A DNA stretch of 7,949 bases from contig JAHEDA010000108.1 of the NCBI GenBank assembly GCA_024641445.1, positions 1 to 7,949 of the forward strand. The letters run 5' to 3'. Below, piece after piece: positions 1 through 6,115 of the stretch. Source of the DNA: Gammaproteobacteria bacterium (lineage in GTDB: Bacteria; Pseudomonadota; Gammaproteobacteria; UBA6429; Thiohalophilaceae). The notes below the pieces were generated by a model, which was given only the letters and a program-made list of their open reading frames with translations, made no database searches and had not been told where the DNA came from. A program made the translations under genes and the position numbers. How positions within the stretch are numbered: the stretch's first letter is position 1; each line of letters starts with the position of its first letter.

Positions 1-1328
1 CTCGATACGCGGCTTATCGTATAATTAATTCGTGATTTTTTCCCAATCAAATTCGTTATATCAATATTTTGTATCTCTTGCACATCCCCCGAATCTGTCG
101 AATTATAATCTGTTACAGTCTTGGACGTCTGCAAATAGACACTTGTTTGATGCGTAACATCCCACTGGATAGCAGTATAATTTTGCGAAACACGATCCTG
201 CGTATGAAATAACAAACTATCTCTGTGCTTTGATTGATATCCTACTTCTATGTATGATTTTTTTAACTTGTACCTGAGTTTTCCGAATGAGGACTTCTCA
301 TAAATATATTCTTTATCAAGATCTATATCGTAGAGTGGTCTTATATCAGTTGAGTTTTGCCCGGAGAGATCAAATTGGATTTGTTGTGTCGCCAAAGTAG
401 AATATCCCTCCTGATACCCAACCTCAAGATTGGAATGCACACCATCCCTGACAATATCCATGCGGTAAACTTGTCTATCGTATTTATTACTTACTTCAAG
501 AAGTGCTGTGTTGTTCTTGTCGCTTCCCCAGTCTATACCAATAGTCCGATACAACGTGCTGTTGTGTACAAGAGTACTCGTCAACGAAGAAAGTGAGTTA
601 TCTTCTATGCCATACTTCAGATAAATTCGAGTCTTTTCACCAGGATGATAATACATTCCTGCCCCCAGGACGTCTAATACGACAACATTGTTTGAAGCAT
701 AGGCAACCTCTGTTCTGTTCTGCAGAATATCAAAAGACATGGTGGTGGGGCCAGCTTCGTTTGTTGAAAGTCTAAAGACATCATTTCTTATGGCAGCATC
801 ATACTTATGATCCGCAGCGTACTTAACGACTGTCACAGCACTACTCGCATCAAATGTTCCGATATTTTCACTCTTAAACTTAATTTTCGGTGTCGCACCG
901 TATATGAGTAAGTCAGACCTGTTATTTGTTATTGATATATTATCAACGGATGTTTTGCCTGAAGCATCAAGATTCACCTGGGATTGTGACGCAAAAAGAT
1001 CAAGATACAGAGTGTCTTTGATCAGAATTGTCTTAGCATTAGTTTTTAGAGTTTGATATATTGAATTGTATTCGTTGTAGTTATCATAGTAATCCGCTTC
1101 AACTGCATACGATAATGTTGCATTTATCCTTGGCCCTTTTGTGTTTGCGACAAGCCCAGGAATTGCTCTCGTGACAAAATCCCTTTTAGGGTTTACTTCT
1201 TCTAGCAGCAAATTGTCAGTATATGCCCTCCCTATTATCAGGCTAGGCTCGATATTACTATCTGCAGACACAATAGCTACAAAATAAAAATATAGCACCA
1301 AGAAAAATAGTATTTGGCGGAGATACAT
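1..1328 (-). CDS. XrtA/PEP-CTERM-associated outer-membrane beta-barrel protein (TIGR03016-like), C-terminus cut by window edge
   Basis: I translated this frame by hand from 1328 to the left edge: 442 codons without a stop, then the edge cuts it. Residues 1-22 form a signal peptide (one Arg, a Leu/Phe/Tyr/Val-rich core, then Val-Ser-Ala with cleavage likely before Asp23). The mature part alternates polar and hydrophobic residues, is rich in Tyr, Asn, Ser and Thr and has no long hydrophobic helix, as expected of an outer-membrane beta-barrel. The N-terminal signature (Ile-Glu-Pro-Ser at 26-29, Tyr-Thr-Asp-Asn at 36-39, Ile-Pro-Gly at 56-58, then a Tyr-rich strand) is what I recall of TIGR03016 proteins, which sit beside exosortase A polysaccharide genes. 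The start at 1328 has GGAG (1340-1337) eight bases upstream. An in-frame ATG at 1361 would put an acidic stretch before the signal peptide and is less likely. It follows the kinase gene by 36 bases, probably in the same operon. Its function is unproven; an exit porin for the polymer is an inference. Confidence 0.82.
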   Translation of the reverse strand, partial: MYLRQILFFLVLYFYFVAIVSADSNIEPSLIIGRAYTDNLLLEEVNPKRDFVTRAIPGLVANTKGPRINATLSYAVEADYYDNYNEYNSIYQTLKTNAKTILIKDTLYLDLFASQSQVNLDASGKTSVDNISITNNRSDLLIYGATPKIKFKSENIGTFDASSAVTVVKYAADHKYDAAIRNDVFRLSTNEAGPTTMSFDILQNRTEVAYASNNVVVLDVLGAGMYYHPGEKTRIYLKYGIEDNSLSSLTSTLVHNSTLYRTIGIDWGSDKNNTALLEVSNKYDRQVYRMDIVRDGVHSNLEVGYQEGYSTLATQQIQFDLSGQNSTDIRPLYDIDLDKEYIYEKSSFGKLRYKLKKSYIEVGYQSKHRDSLLFHTQDRVSQNYTAIQWDVTHQTSVYLQTSKTVTDYNSTDSGDVQEIQNIDITNLIGKKSRINYTISRVS

Positions 1329-1364
1329 TTTACAATCTCCATCGAAGACTGCATCTTTCATTCA

Positions 1365-2207
1365 TCAAATGGCACCATATAAATAACCATATTGCGAATT
1401 ACTTTTCTGAAGCCATGTCACTTTATTTAGAATAAGGCTAATAGGTTTCGTTTTATCAAGCATTTGTATAGACTTTTCGACCAGAGCCCTATTAGTACGA
1501 TCAGCTTCGACGACTACAACTATCTGCCCCATTGCATTCGCTAAAGACAAGGCTTCTGTGGTTGCTAGCAGCGGTGGGGTATCAATTATAACAACCCTGT
1601 CCTTGTAGCGGCTGGAAATCTCATCTAACAAAGAAGACATTTTTTTACTCGTCAGAAGTTCATGAATATTGTCAACCTCATGTCCAGCAGGAATAAACTT
1701 CAGCCCTTCGACACCAGTATCGATAATCACATCCGGTAATTCTAATGTGTCTCCAGATAAAACATCCATAATCCCAGGCTCTTTATCACAATCAAATACA
1801 CATGAAATGCTACGCATCCGAACATCAAGATCGACTAGCAATACGCTACAATCGAGTTCTTCCGCAACACTTAATGCGAGATTAACTGCGTTATATGATT
1901 TGCCCTCGTTTTGAGTAGCACTTGTGATCATAACAAGATTTGCGTGAGAAATATCATGGGCAGTCTTTCCGAATATATTCTCAAGAACTGGACGTTTAAT
2001 CTGACGGAACTCATCTCTTTGAGTTTGCCTCTGCTCTAACGAAAGAGATTTTTTTTGCTCAAGGAAAGATGAAAAACCTGCATTCTTCAACTTAGATCGT
2101 CTAACCTCATGCTGACCTGCTTGATTTTTTTTCACAGCATCTCGATAATTCCCAGAAGACTCATTTCCTTTACGTGCCTTACTAATTGCCTTTTCAATGC
2201 TACTCAT
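1365..2207 (-). CDS. BY-type tyrosine autokinase of the XrtA exopolysaccharide system (TIGR03018-like)
   Basis: This 280-residue cytoplasmic P-loop kinase resembles the kinase half of Wzc and CapB/CpsD. It probably autophosphorylates on tyrosine and cycles with the chain-length protein to control polymerisation. Walker A is at 96-104 (Ser-Ala-Thr-Gln-Asn-Glu-Gly-Lys-Ser, Lys103). Asn100 stands where many relatives have Gly. Walker A' is at 122-130 (Asp126, Asp128, Arg130) and Walker B at 205-212 (Asp209, then Thr-Pro-Pro). The tail ends with Tyr273, Tyr275 and Tyr277, a short tyrosine cluster like the autophosphorylation tails of this family. The first 75 residues or so are charged and low in complexity. 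They begin Ser-Ser-Ile-Glu-Lys-Ala, as is usual in the XrtA kinases, and may contact the membrane partner. The ATG overlaps the stop of the chain-length gene as ATGA and the ribosome site is weak, so translational coupling is likely. Two consecutive TGA codons end the frame. MinD/ParA ATPases share the fold, but the tyrosine tail and context favour a BY kinase. Confidence 0.9.
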   Translation of the reverse strand: MSSIEKAISKARKGNESSGNYRDAVKKNQAGQHEVRRSKLKNAGFSSFLEQKKSLSLEQRQTQRDEFRQIKRPVLENIFGKTAHDISHANLVMITSATQNEGKSYNAVNLALSVAEELDCSVLLVDLDVRMRSISCVFDCDKEPGIMDVLSGDTLELPDVIIDTGVEGLKFIPAGHEVDNIHELLTSKKMSSLLDEISSRYKDRVVIIDTPPLLATTEALSLANAMGQIVVVVEADRTNRALVEKSIQMLDKTKPISLILNKVTWLQKSNSQYGYLYGAI

Positions 2208-3715
2208 GAGAATATCGCCTGAAGTATCAATACAAGTATATAGGTAATAATCAAACCGATGCTCACATACATAATACGCTTATTGTCTAACACCTCTGCA
2301 TTCTGTTCTGCTTGAGTTGAAACATATGACACTACGCCAAGCACAGGAAATCCAGTAGCAAGCCTCAGTTCATAGGCCGTTGAATAAACTGGTTTTAGCA
2401 TATTTAGAAGATAAGCCACCAAAACGCCGACGATAAATGCAGCAAACAAAATACCTGTTGCAAGAAGTGGTCTCTTCGGACTAACTGGACTCAAGGGTAC
2501 GACAGGAGGATCAATAAGTTTAAATTTTAAATTCGTGCTACTTTGCTCAGCCGCATCGGATAATTTAGCCGACTGCAATCTTGACACCAAGGTCGCGTGC
2601 TCATCCTTAACTACAGTATAGTCTCTATCTAACTTAGAAAGTTCAGCCTCAATATGCGGTATTGTATTTACCAATTTTTTCAACTCACTGATTCGCTTTT
2701 CTTGCTCAACTACTTGAGATTCAATTGTGGAAATCTGTATGTTATTTTCGTTTATGGAGATAAGCAGGTTTTGGTATACTTGGTTTGTGCTCAACGCCTT
2801 GTCTATTTCTGCGCTTGACATCGGGGTAGATTTTCTTTTTTCGAGTTGAGAAATAACCTCTTTTAAAGCCACTACGTCTGGATGCTCCGATGTATAACTT
2901 AACAATAGTTTATTCAAATCATCTCTTAGCTTGGACAGTTGGTTCTCAATTGCATTGCTAGTTGATGTTTGCGCCAGCAATTTCTCTTGGGCTTGAAGCT
3001 GAGTACGACGATCAATAGCCAGTTTGAGCTTCTCCTTCATTTCCTCAAGTTTTTCATTACTAGTCTGAAGTCTATTATAATATCCTCCACCCTGGCCAGG
3101 CATTAACCCAATGTTCTTTTGCTTGAATTCGGCCAATTTTTTCTCAGTGATAGACAGCTTCTCATCATACTCCTTAATTTTCGACGCTAAAAATGATTGG
3201 GCCGCTTCAGACTCGTCTTTGTTGGCGCCAATACTCCCTTCAACCATATACTTTACGAGTAATTGTGTAACCTTAAAAGATTCAACCGGGTTTTGAGATG
3301 CATAACCAATAGTATAGAGATTATTACTATCCTTGGATTTAATGTTAGGTGCTTTTATATCAATTTTTTTGCTTAACCCAGATATGACCGACTCAATTTT
3401 TGCTGCGCTTGTTTCGTTATTAATAAAACCCATCTCAAGCGCTAGCCGTTCAAGTGTTGGACGACTAAGTAGCGCTTGAGTCACCTGCCTTACTCTCTGG
3501 TCTATATCAGTATCAACTGCGAGCCCCTTTAATAGCGGGCGTAACACAGAATCTGAATCGACTTGTAACAATGCTTCTGAGTAGTATTTACTCTGTATCT
3601 GAGATAATCCCGCCCATCCGAACACCGCTACAAAGCATGTCACAATAAGCGCATGCCAGCGATAAAGCCACACACCATGAATCTGCAATATCAATCGTTT
3701 GAGATTATCATTCAT
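2204..3715 (-). CDS. Polysaccharide chain-length determinant (Wzz/GNVR family, XrtA type, TIGR03007-like)
   Basis: This 503-residue inner-membrane protein sets polymer length and links polymerisation to export. The first membrane helix is at about 21-38. A periplasmic Wzz domain follows, then long heptad-rich stretches at about 165-250, 255-295 and 325-390 (Glu/Lys/Gln/Leu-rich, probable coiled coils). A Pro-rich signature at 403-417 (Pro-Pro-Val-Val-Pro, ending Lys-Arg-Pro-Leu) leads into the second helix at about 418-440, as in classic Wzz/Wzc proteins. A third helix at about 481-502 ends the protein, a feature I recall from the XrtA group. The loop at 441-480 contains an Ala-Thr-Gly-Phe-Pro-Val-Leu-Gly-Val-Val stretch resembling the linker that joins Wzc membrane and kinase domains, but here the kinase is a separate, overlapping gene. 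The start is supported by AAGGTGA overlapping the OPX stop codon just upstream. Nine bases separate the two genes. The coding sequence is AT-rich compared with the plus-strand genes. Confidence 0.92.
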   Translation of the reverse strand: MNDNLKRLILQIHGVWLYRWHALIVTCFVAVFGWAGLSQIQSKYYSEALLQVDSDSVLRPLLKGLAVDTDIDQRVRQVTQALLSRPTLERLALEMGFINNETSAAKIESVISGLSKKIDIKAPNIKSKDSNNLYTIGYASQNPVESFKVTQLLVKYMVEGSIGANKDESEAAQSFLASKIKEYDEKLSITEKKLAEFKQKNIGLMPGQGGGYYNRLQTSNEKLEEMKEKLKLAIDRRTQLQAQEKLLAQTSTSNAIENQLSKLRDDLNKLLLSYTSEHPDVVALKEVISQLEKRKSTPMSSAEIDKALSTNQVYQNLLISINENNIQISTIESQVVEQEKRISELKKLVNTIPHIEAELSKLDRDYTVVKDEHATLVSRLQSAKLSDAAEQSSTNLKFKLIDPPVVPLSPVSPKRPLLATGILFAAFIVGVLVAYLLNMLKPVYSTAYELRLATGFPVLGVVSYVSTQAEQNAEVLDNKRIMYVSIGLIITYILVLILQAIFS

Positions 3716-3724
3716 ACTGTCACC

Positions 3725-4342
3725 TTAAAAAAAAGACTCCGGGATAATCACGATATCACCAGCCTGTAATTTTATATTTGCCGAAATATCACCATCCTTC
3801 ACGAGATCATCAAGCCTTACTTTTGCCACCATATCTTTTCCCTCAGCATGGCGGATTAACTTAGCTCTATTTCCAGCGGCAAATTCTGTAAGCCCCCCAA
3901 CAGCTATCATTGCGTCAAGTAATGTCATGCCATTTCTATAAGGTATTGCCTGGGGTTTTACAGCTTGGCCTATGATACGAACTTGCTTTATGAATGGGCC
4001 ATAAAACTGTGTGACAATAACTGTCACCACTGGTGTCCGTATATATTTTTCCAATTTACCTTCGATATAACGTGCAAGTTGTGCGGGCGTTTTACCTATA
4101 GCAGGAATATCTTCAACAAGTGGCGTGGAAATCTTCCCGTCCGGTCTAACTGGTATACTTACTGAAATCTCAGGATTTCTCCATACAAATATATTTAATA
4201 CATCACCTGGACCAATCACATAATCCTCGCTAACACCAATGCTTTTTGCTGACATCTCATTCACATCAAGCACTGATGTTGAGCATGCGGTCAACGATGC
4301 CAGCATCATAGTCAAAATATATCTGTTAAGCGTCTGAATCAT
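3725..4342 (-). CDS. Polysaccharide export (OPX) lipoprotein, XrtA type (TIGR03027-like)
   Basis: This is a periplasmic, outer-membrane-anchored export protein of the Wza/OPX superfamily. From the start at 4342 it has 205 residues. Residues 1-19 form a lipoprotein signal peptide and Leu-Thr-Ala-Cys is a lipobox with Cys20 as the lipidated residue. A poly-export domain begins at about residue 41 (Tyr-Val-Ile-Gly-Pro-Gly-Asp-Val-Leu) and spans about 41-115. One SLBB domain follows at about 120-170 (Gly-Met-Thr-Leu-Leu-Asp-Ala, then Val-Gly-Gly-Leu). The protein stops soon after Leu-Gln-Ala-Gly-Asp-Ile-Val-Ile-Ile-Pro, so the C-terminal amphipathic helix that forms the outer-membrane pore in E. 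coli Wza is absent. An in-frame ATG at 4381 adds 13 residues with no ribosome site and would place acidic residues before the signal peptide. The start at 4342 has AAGGA nine bases upstream. The gene lies between the initiating transferase and the chain-length gene, as in known XrtA loci. Confidence 0.9.
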   Translation of the reverse strand: MIQTLNRYILTMMLASLTACSTSVLDVNEMSAKSIGVSEDYVIGPGDVLNIFVWRNPEISVSIPVRPDGKISTPLVEDIPAIGKTPAQLARYIEGKLEKYIRTPVVTVIVTQFYGPFIKQVRIIGQAVKPQAIPYRNGMTLLDAMIAVGGLTEFAAGNRAKLIRHAEGKDMVAKVRLDDLVKDGDISANIKLQAGDIVIIPESFF

Positions 4343-4351
4343 AGTTTTCCA

Positions 4352-4356
4352 TCCTT
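4352..4356 (-). promoter_or_regulatory. Ribosome binding site deciding the OPX start
   Basis: The minus strand reads AAGGA here, nine bases before the ATG at 4342. The upstream alternative ATG at 4381 has no comparable purine-rich site. Together with the lipobox position this picks 4342. Confidence 0.6.
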
Positions 4357-4381
4357 CGACCACATTGTCATCACATACCAT

Positions 4382-4410
4382 ATAATATGGCCCATTAAAT
4401 AATCTGTATC
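4382..4410 (-). promoter_or_regulatory. Weak candidate promoter upstream of the OPX gene
   Basis: On the minus strand a TATTAT hexamer (4387-4382, five of six matches to the -10 consensus) lies 17 bases downstream of GATACA (4410-4405, three of six to the -35 consensus). A transcript would start near 4375 and leave a leader of about 33 bases before the start at 4342. The -10 hexamer sits in the 13-base palindrome CCATATAATATGG (4378-4390), which could be an operator. The whole 4343-4504 gap is non-coding. This is sequence resemblance only. Confidence 0.3.
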
Positions 4411-4464
4411 TTCAAATTGTTGAGCAAGATTTTTTGTACGTCCTGACCCTTCAGTTGACAACAA

Positions 4465-4479
4465 ACAGGAATTTCCTGT
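4465..4479. repeat. 15-base perfect palindrome (7+1+7) between the sugar transferase and OPX genes
   Basis: ACAGGAA and TTCCTGT flank a single central base. It starts about 26 bases beyond the transferase stop codon and about 120 bases before the OPX start. As RNA from the minus strand it could fold as a five-pair stem with a five-base loop, followed by TTGTTGTC rather than a T-run. That makes a weak terminator or attenuator, or more simply an operator-like site. Confidence 0.4.
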
Positions 4480-4504
4480 GCGACCATTCTTGATTACAAG
4501 AAGA

Positions 4505-5902
4505 TTACCGCCCACCACGGCTGAACAGGACTACTTCAGCAGTCTGAAGCATTATCATAAAATCCAGCAGCAGAGTGTAGTTTTTTACATAAAATAGGTC
4601 ATATTGCAACTTTTCAAGTGCATCTTTTTCTGATGCGCCATAGGGATACTTTAACTGTGCCCAGCCTGTAATCCCAGGCTTTACTCGGTGGCGCTCATTG
4701 AAGTAAGGAATCTTCTCTGAGAGCTCAACCACAAACTCAGGCCGCTCTGGCCTGGGCCCTACAAAGCTCATATCTCCTCGAAATACATTAATGATTTGAG
4801 GTAATTCGTCTATCCTGACCTTGCGAATGAAGCCACCGACCTTTGTTACCCGGTTATCGTTTTTAACTGCCCACTGGGCCTTGCCACTTTTTTCAGCATC
4901 AACACGCATGCTCCTGAATTTTAACACCTGGAATGGTTTTCCATCCTGACCAACCCTGACCTGGCGATAGAGAATCGGCGCAGTCCACCCCTCCTCAAGT
5001 TTGATTGCAATAATTGTGAATAGAATAAATGGCAGAGAAATCAAGAGCAAAAACGAGCTAACGACTATATCAAATATCCTCTTGGTGGCATCCACCAACG
5101 TCCCGCTACGGAAACCATCTGAAAACAGGAACCAACTTGGGTGTAATTGATCAATCCGTATCTTGCCTGACTCTCTTTCAAAAAAAGTGAGTAAGTCCGC
5201 AATATCCACGCCCCTCATCTTGCAATCCAGCAACTCATGAATCGGGAGATTTTTTCTCCTGTCGTCAACCGCGACAACTATTTCATCCACATCATTATCG
5301 ATAACAAAATCTGAGAGCGGAACGTCCACATGGATGATCCTGTGCTTATCAACTTCATCATGTTCACCACGCAAGTGCACAAACCCAATAATAATAAAAC
5401 CAAACTGATCAGATTTGCGTCTCAACTCCGTAATGACTTTAGCTGTTTTACCTGCACCGAGTACAAGTATACGCTTGCGTAATATATTGGGTTTTCCAAT
5501 AAGTACAAAAATGCGCGAACAGAGCAATACCACACCAGAAATCAGCATGGCTAACACAAGCACTCCGCGGCCAACAAACATATCCGGTAAGAGATAAAAA
5601 ATGACAGACAGAAAAACGACAGACAGAAAATAACCAGCCATAAACCGCAGCAGATAGCCAATGACACCTTCGCGGATGCGTACGGAATATAAGCCAACGG
5701 ACATCATGCTGAGAAGCATGACGGCAGCAATACCCGCAGCCTGAACATACAGACCAATCGAAGACGGATTGTAGTCTACCGAATTTACAAATCTGACCTT
5801 ATAGGCAACATGGATCGAACCCATTAGAACCAGATACTCAAGCAATCCCAAGATCAGGAAAGGTATGCGGACATACTGTTTAAAAACACGAATTGTTGCC
5901 AA
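4505..5902 (-). CDS. Initiating undecaprenyl-phosphate sugar phosphotransferase (bacterial sugar transferase, XrtA/EpsB_2 type, TIGR03013-like)
   Basis: This polyprenyl-phosphate hexose-1-phosphate transferase (WcaJ/WbaP superfamily, 465 residues) moves a sugar phosphate from a UDP-sugar to undecaprenyl phosphate at the inner membrane, the first step of the repeat unit. Four N-terminal membrane helices lie at about 13-34, 50-72, 82-105 and 110-135. A Rossmann-like domain follows at about 143-240 with a Gly-Ala-Gly motif at 149-151. A membrane-dipping helix at about 274-300 precedes the catalytic domain: Lys328-Phe-Arg-Ser-Met, the acidic pair Asp335/Glu337, Arg363-Ile-Asp-Glu-Leu-Pro-Gln, Gly382-Pro-Arg-Pro-Glu-Arg-Pro, and Pro409-Gly-Ile-Thr-Gly-Trp-Ala-Gln. 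The start codon is TTG: an in-frame TGA lies only five codons upstream (5917-5915) and the next Met is residue 27, inside the first helix. GAGGGG lies eight bases before the TTG. Which sugar is transferred cannot be read from the sequence. It is probably the first gene of the minus-strand unit. Confidence 0.93.
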   Translation of the reverse strand: MATIRVFKQYVRIPFLILGLLEYLVLMGSIHVAYKVRFVNSVDYNPSSIGLYVQAAGIAAVMLLSMMSVGLYSVRIREGVIGYLLRFMAGYFLSVVFLSVIFYLLPDMFVGRGVLVLAMLISGVVLLCSRIFVLIGKPNILRKRILVLGAGKTAKVITELRRKSDQFGFIIIGFVHLRGEHDEVDKHRIIHVDVPLSDFVIDNDVDEIVVAVDDRRKNLPIHELLDCKMRGVDIADLLTFFERESGKIRIDQLHPSWFLFSDGFRSGTLVDATKRIFDIVVSSFLLLISLPFILFTIIAIKLEEGWTAPILYRQVRVGQDGKPFQVLKFRSMRVDAEKSGKAQWAVKNDNRVTKVGGFIRKVRIDELPQIINVFRGDMSFVGPRPERPEFVVELSEKIPYFNERHRVKPGITGWAQLKYPYGASEKDALEKLQYDLFYVKNYTLLLDFMIMLQTAEVVLFSRGGR

Positions 5903-5910
5903 CTTCCTTG

Positions 5911-5916
5911 CCCCTC
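5911..5916 (-). promoter_or_regulatory. Ribosome binding site for the TTG-initiated sugar transferase
   Basis: The minus strand reads GAGGGG here, eight bases before the TTG at 5902-5900. A second purine run, AAGGAAG (5909-5903), abuts the TTG and is too close to act as the main site. The in-frame TGA at 5917-5915 overlaps this site and rules out any longer reading. Confidence 0.6.
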
Positions 5917-5955
5917 ACGCTCCACCACTGTGAATTTACTGGCCCACTCCATCAG

Positions 5956-5982
5956 GCGATATCCAAGAGGTTTTGGATGCGC
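5956..5982. repeat. Imperfect inverted repeat in the divergent intergenic region
   Basis: ATCCAA (5961-5966) and TTGGAT (5973-5978) are separated by a six-base spacer. GCG (5956-5958) and CGC (5980-5982) extend the arms across a small internal loop. It lies about 54 bases upstream of the transferase start, so it would fall in that gene's leader if transcription begins near 6043, and about 46 bases upstream of the plus-strand -35 box. No T-run follows on either strand, so it is more likely an operator or leader hairpin than a terminator. Confidence 0.4.
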
Positions 5983-6027
5983 AACCCACATGTCCATGCA
6001 GACCTAGATTTACTTTTTTTACAATCG

Positions 6028-6056
6028 TTTACCTTTTCCCTTACCCCCATTATAAT
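6028..6056 (+). promoter_or_regulatory. Sigma-70-type promoter for the dehydrogenase-epimerase operon
   Basis: TTTACC (6028-6033) and a perfect TATAAT (6051-6056) are separated by 17 bases. Transcription would start near 6063 and give a leader of about 53 bases before the ATG at 6116. This is the best promoter match in the window. The -10 hexamer is part of the self-complementary octamer ATTATAAT (6049-6056), so a TATAAT also reads on the minus strand. Confidence 0.65.
6049..6054 (-). promoter_or_regulatory. Possible minus-strand -10 box for the exopolysaccharide operon
   Basis: The minus strand reads TATAAT from 6054 to 6049, overlapping the plus-strand -10 box. No good -35 hexamer sits 16-18 bases upstream (GTGTGA at 17), so it would be weak or need an activator. 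A transcript from here would carry a leader of about 140 bases that includes the inverted repeat at 5956-5982. I see no better minus-strand promoter in 5903-6115. Confidence 0.3.
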
Positions 6057-6115
6057 CGAATGAATCAACAATCACACTAGCTACAACACGTCTCAACATC
6101 TTCAAGGGAGCGGGG

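Noticed and set aside
357..775. Two plus-strand open frames (357-596 and 593-775) opposite the barrel gene
   Set aside because: They lie antisense to a continuous coding frame, have no recognisable domain and no convincing ribosome site. They look like chance frames.
1329..1361. Longer barrel protein starting at the in-frame ATG at 1361
   Set aside because: It would add acidic residues before the signal peptide, whereas the ATG at 1328 has a well-spaced GGAG.
4465..4479. Rho-independent terminator after the sugar transferase
   Set aside because: The stem is at most five pairs with a realistic loop and is followed by mixed bases rather than a T-run, so I list it only as a palindrome.
5979..6005. 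Sigma-54-like promoter upstream of the sugar transferase (minus strand TGG...TTGC)
   Set aside because: The GG and GC elements are separated by 11 bases instead of the required 10, so the site does not fit, although sigma-54 control of PEP-CTERM genes is known in some bacteria.
6001..6023. TTTACA near the T-run (6018-6023) as the -35 box of the plus-strand promoter
   Set aside because: It is 27 bases from the TATAAT; TTTACC at 6028-6033 has the correct 17-base spacing.
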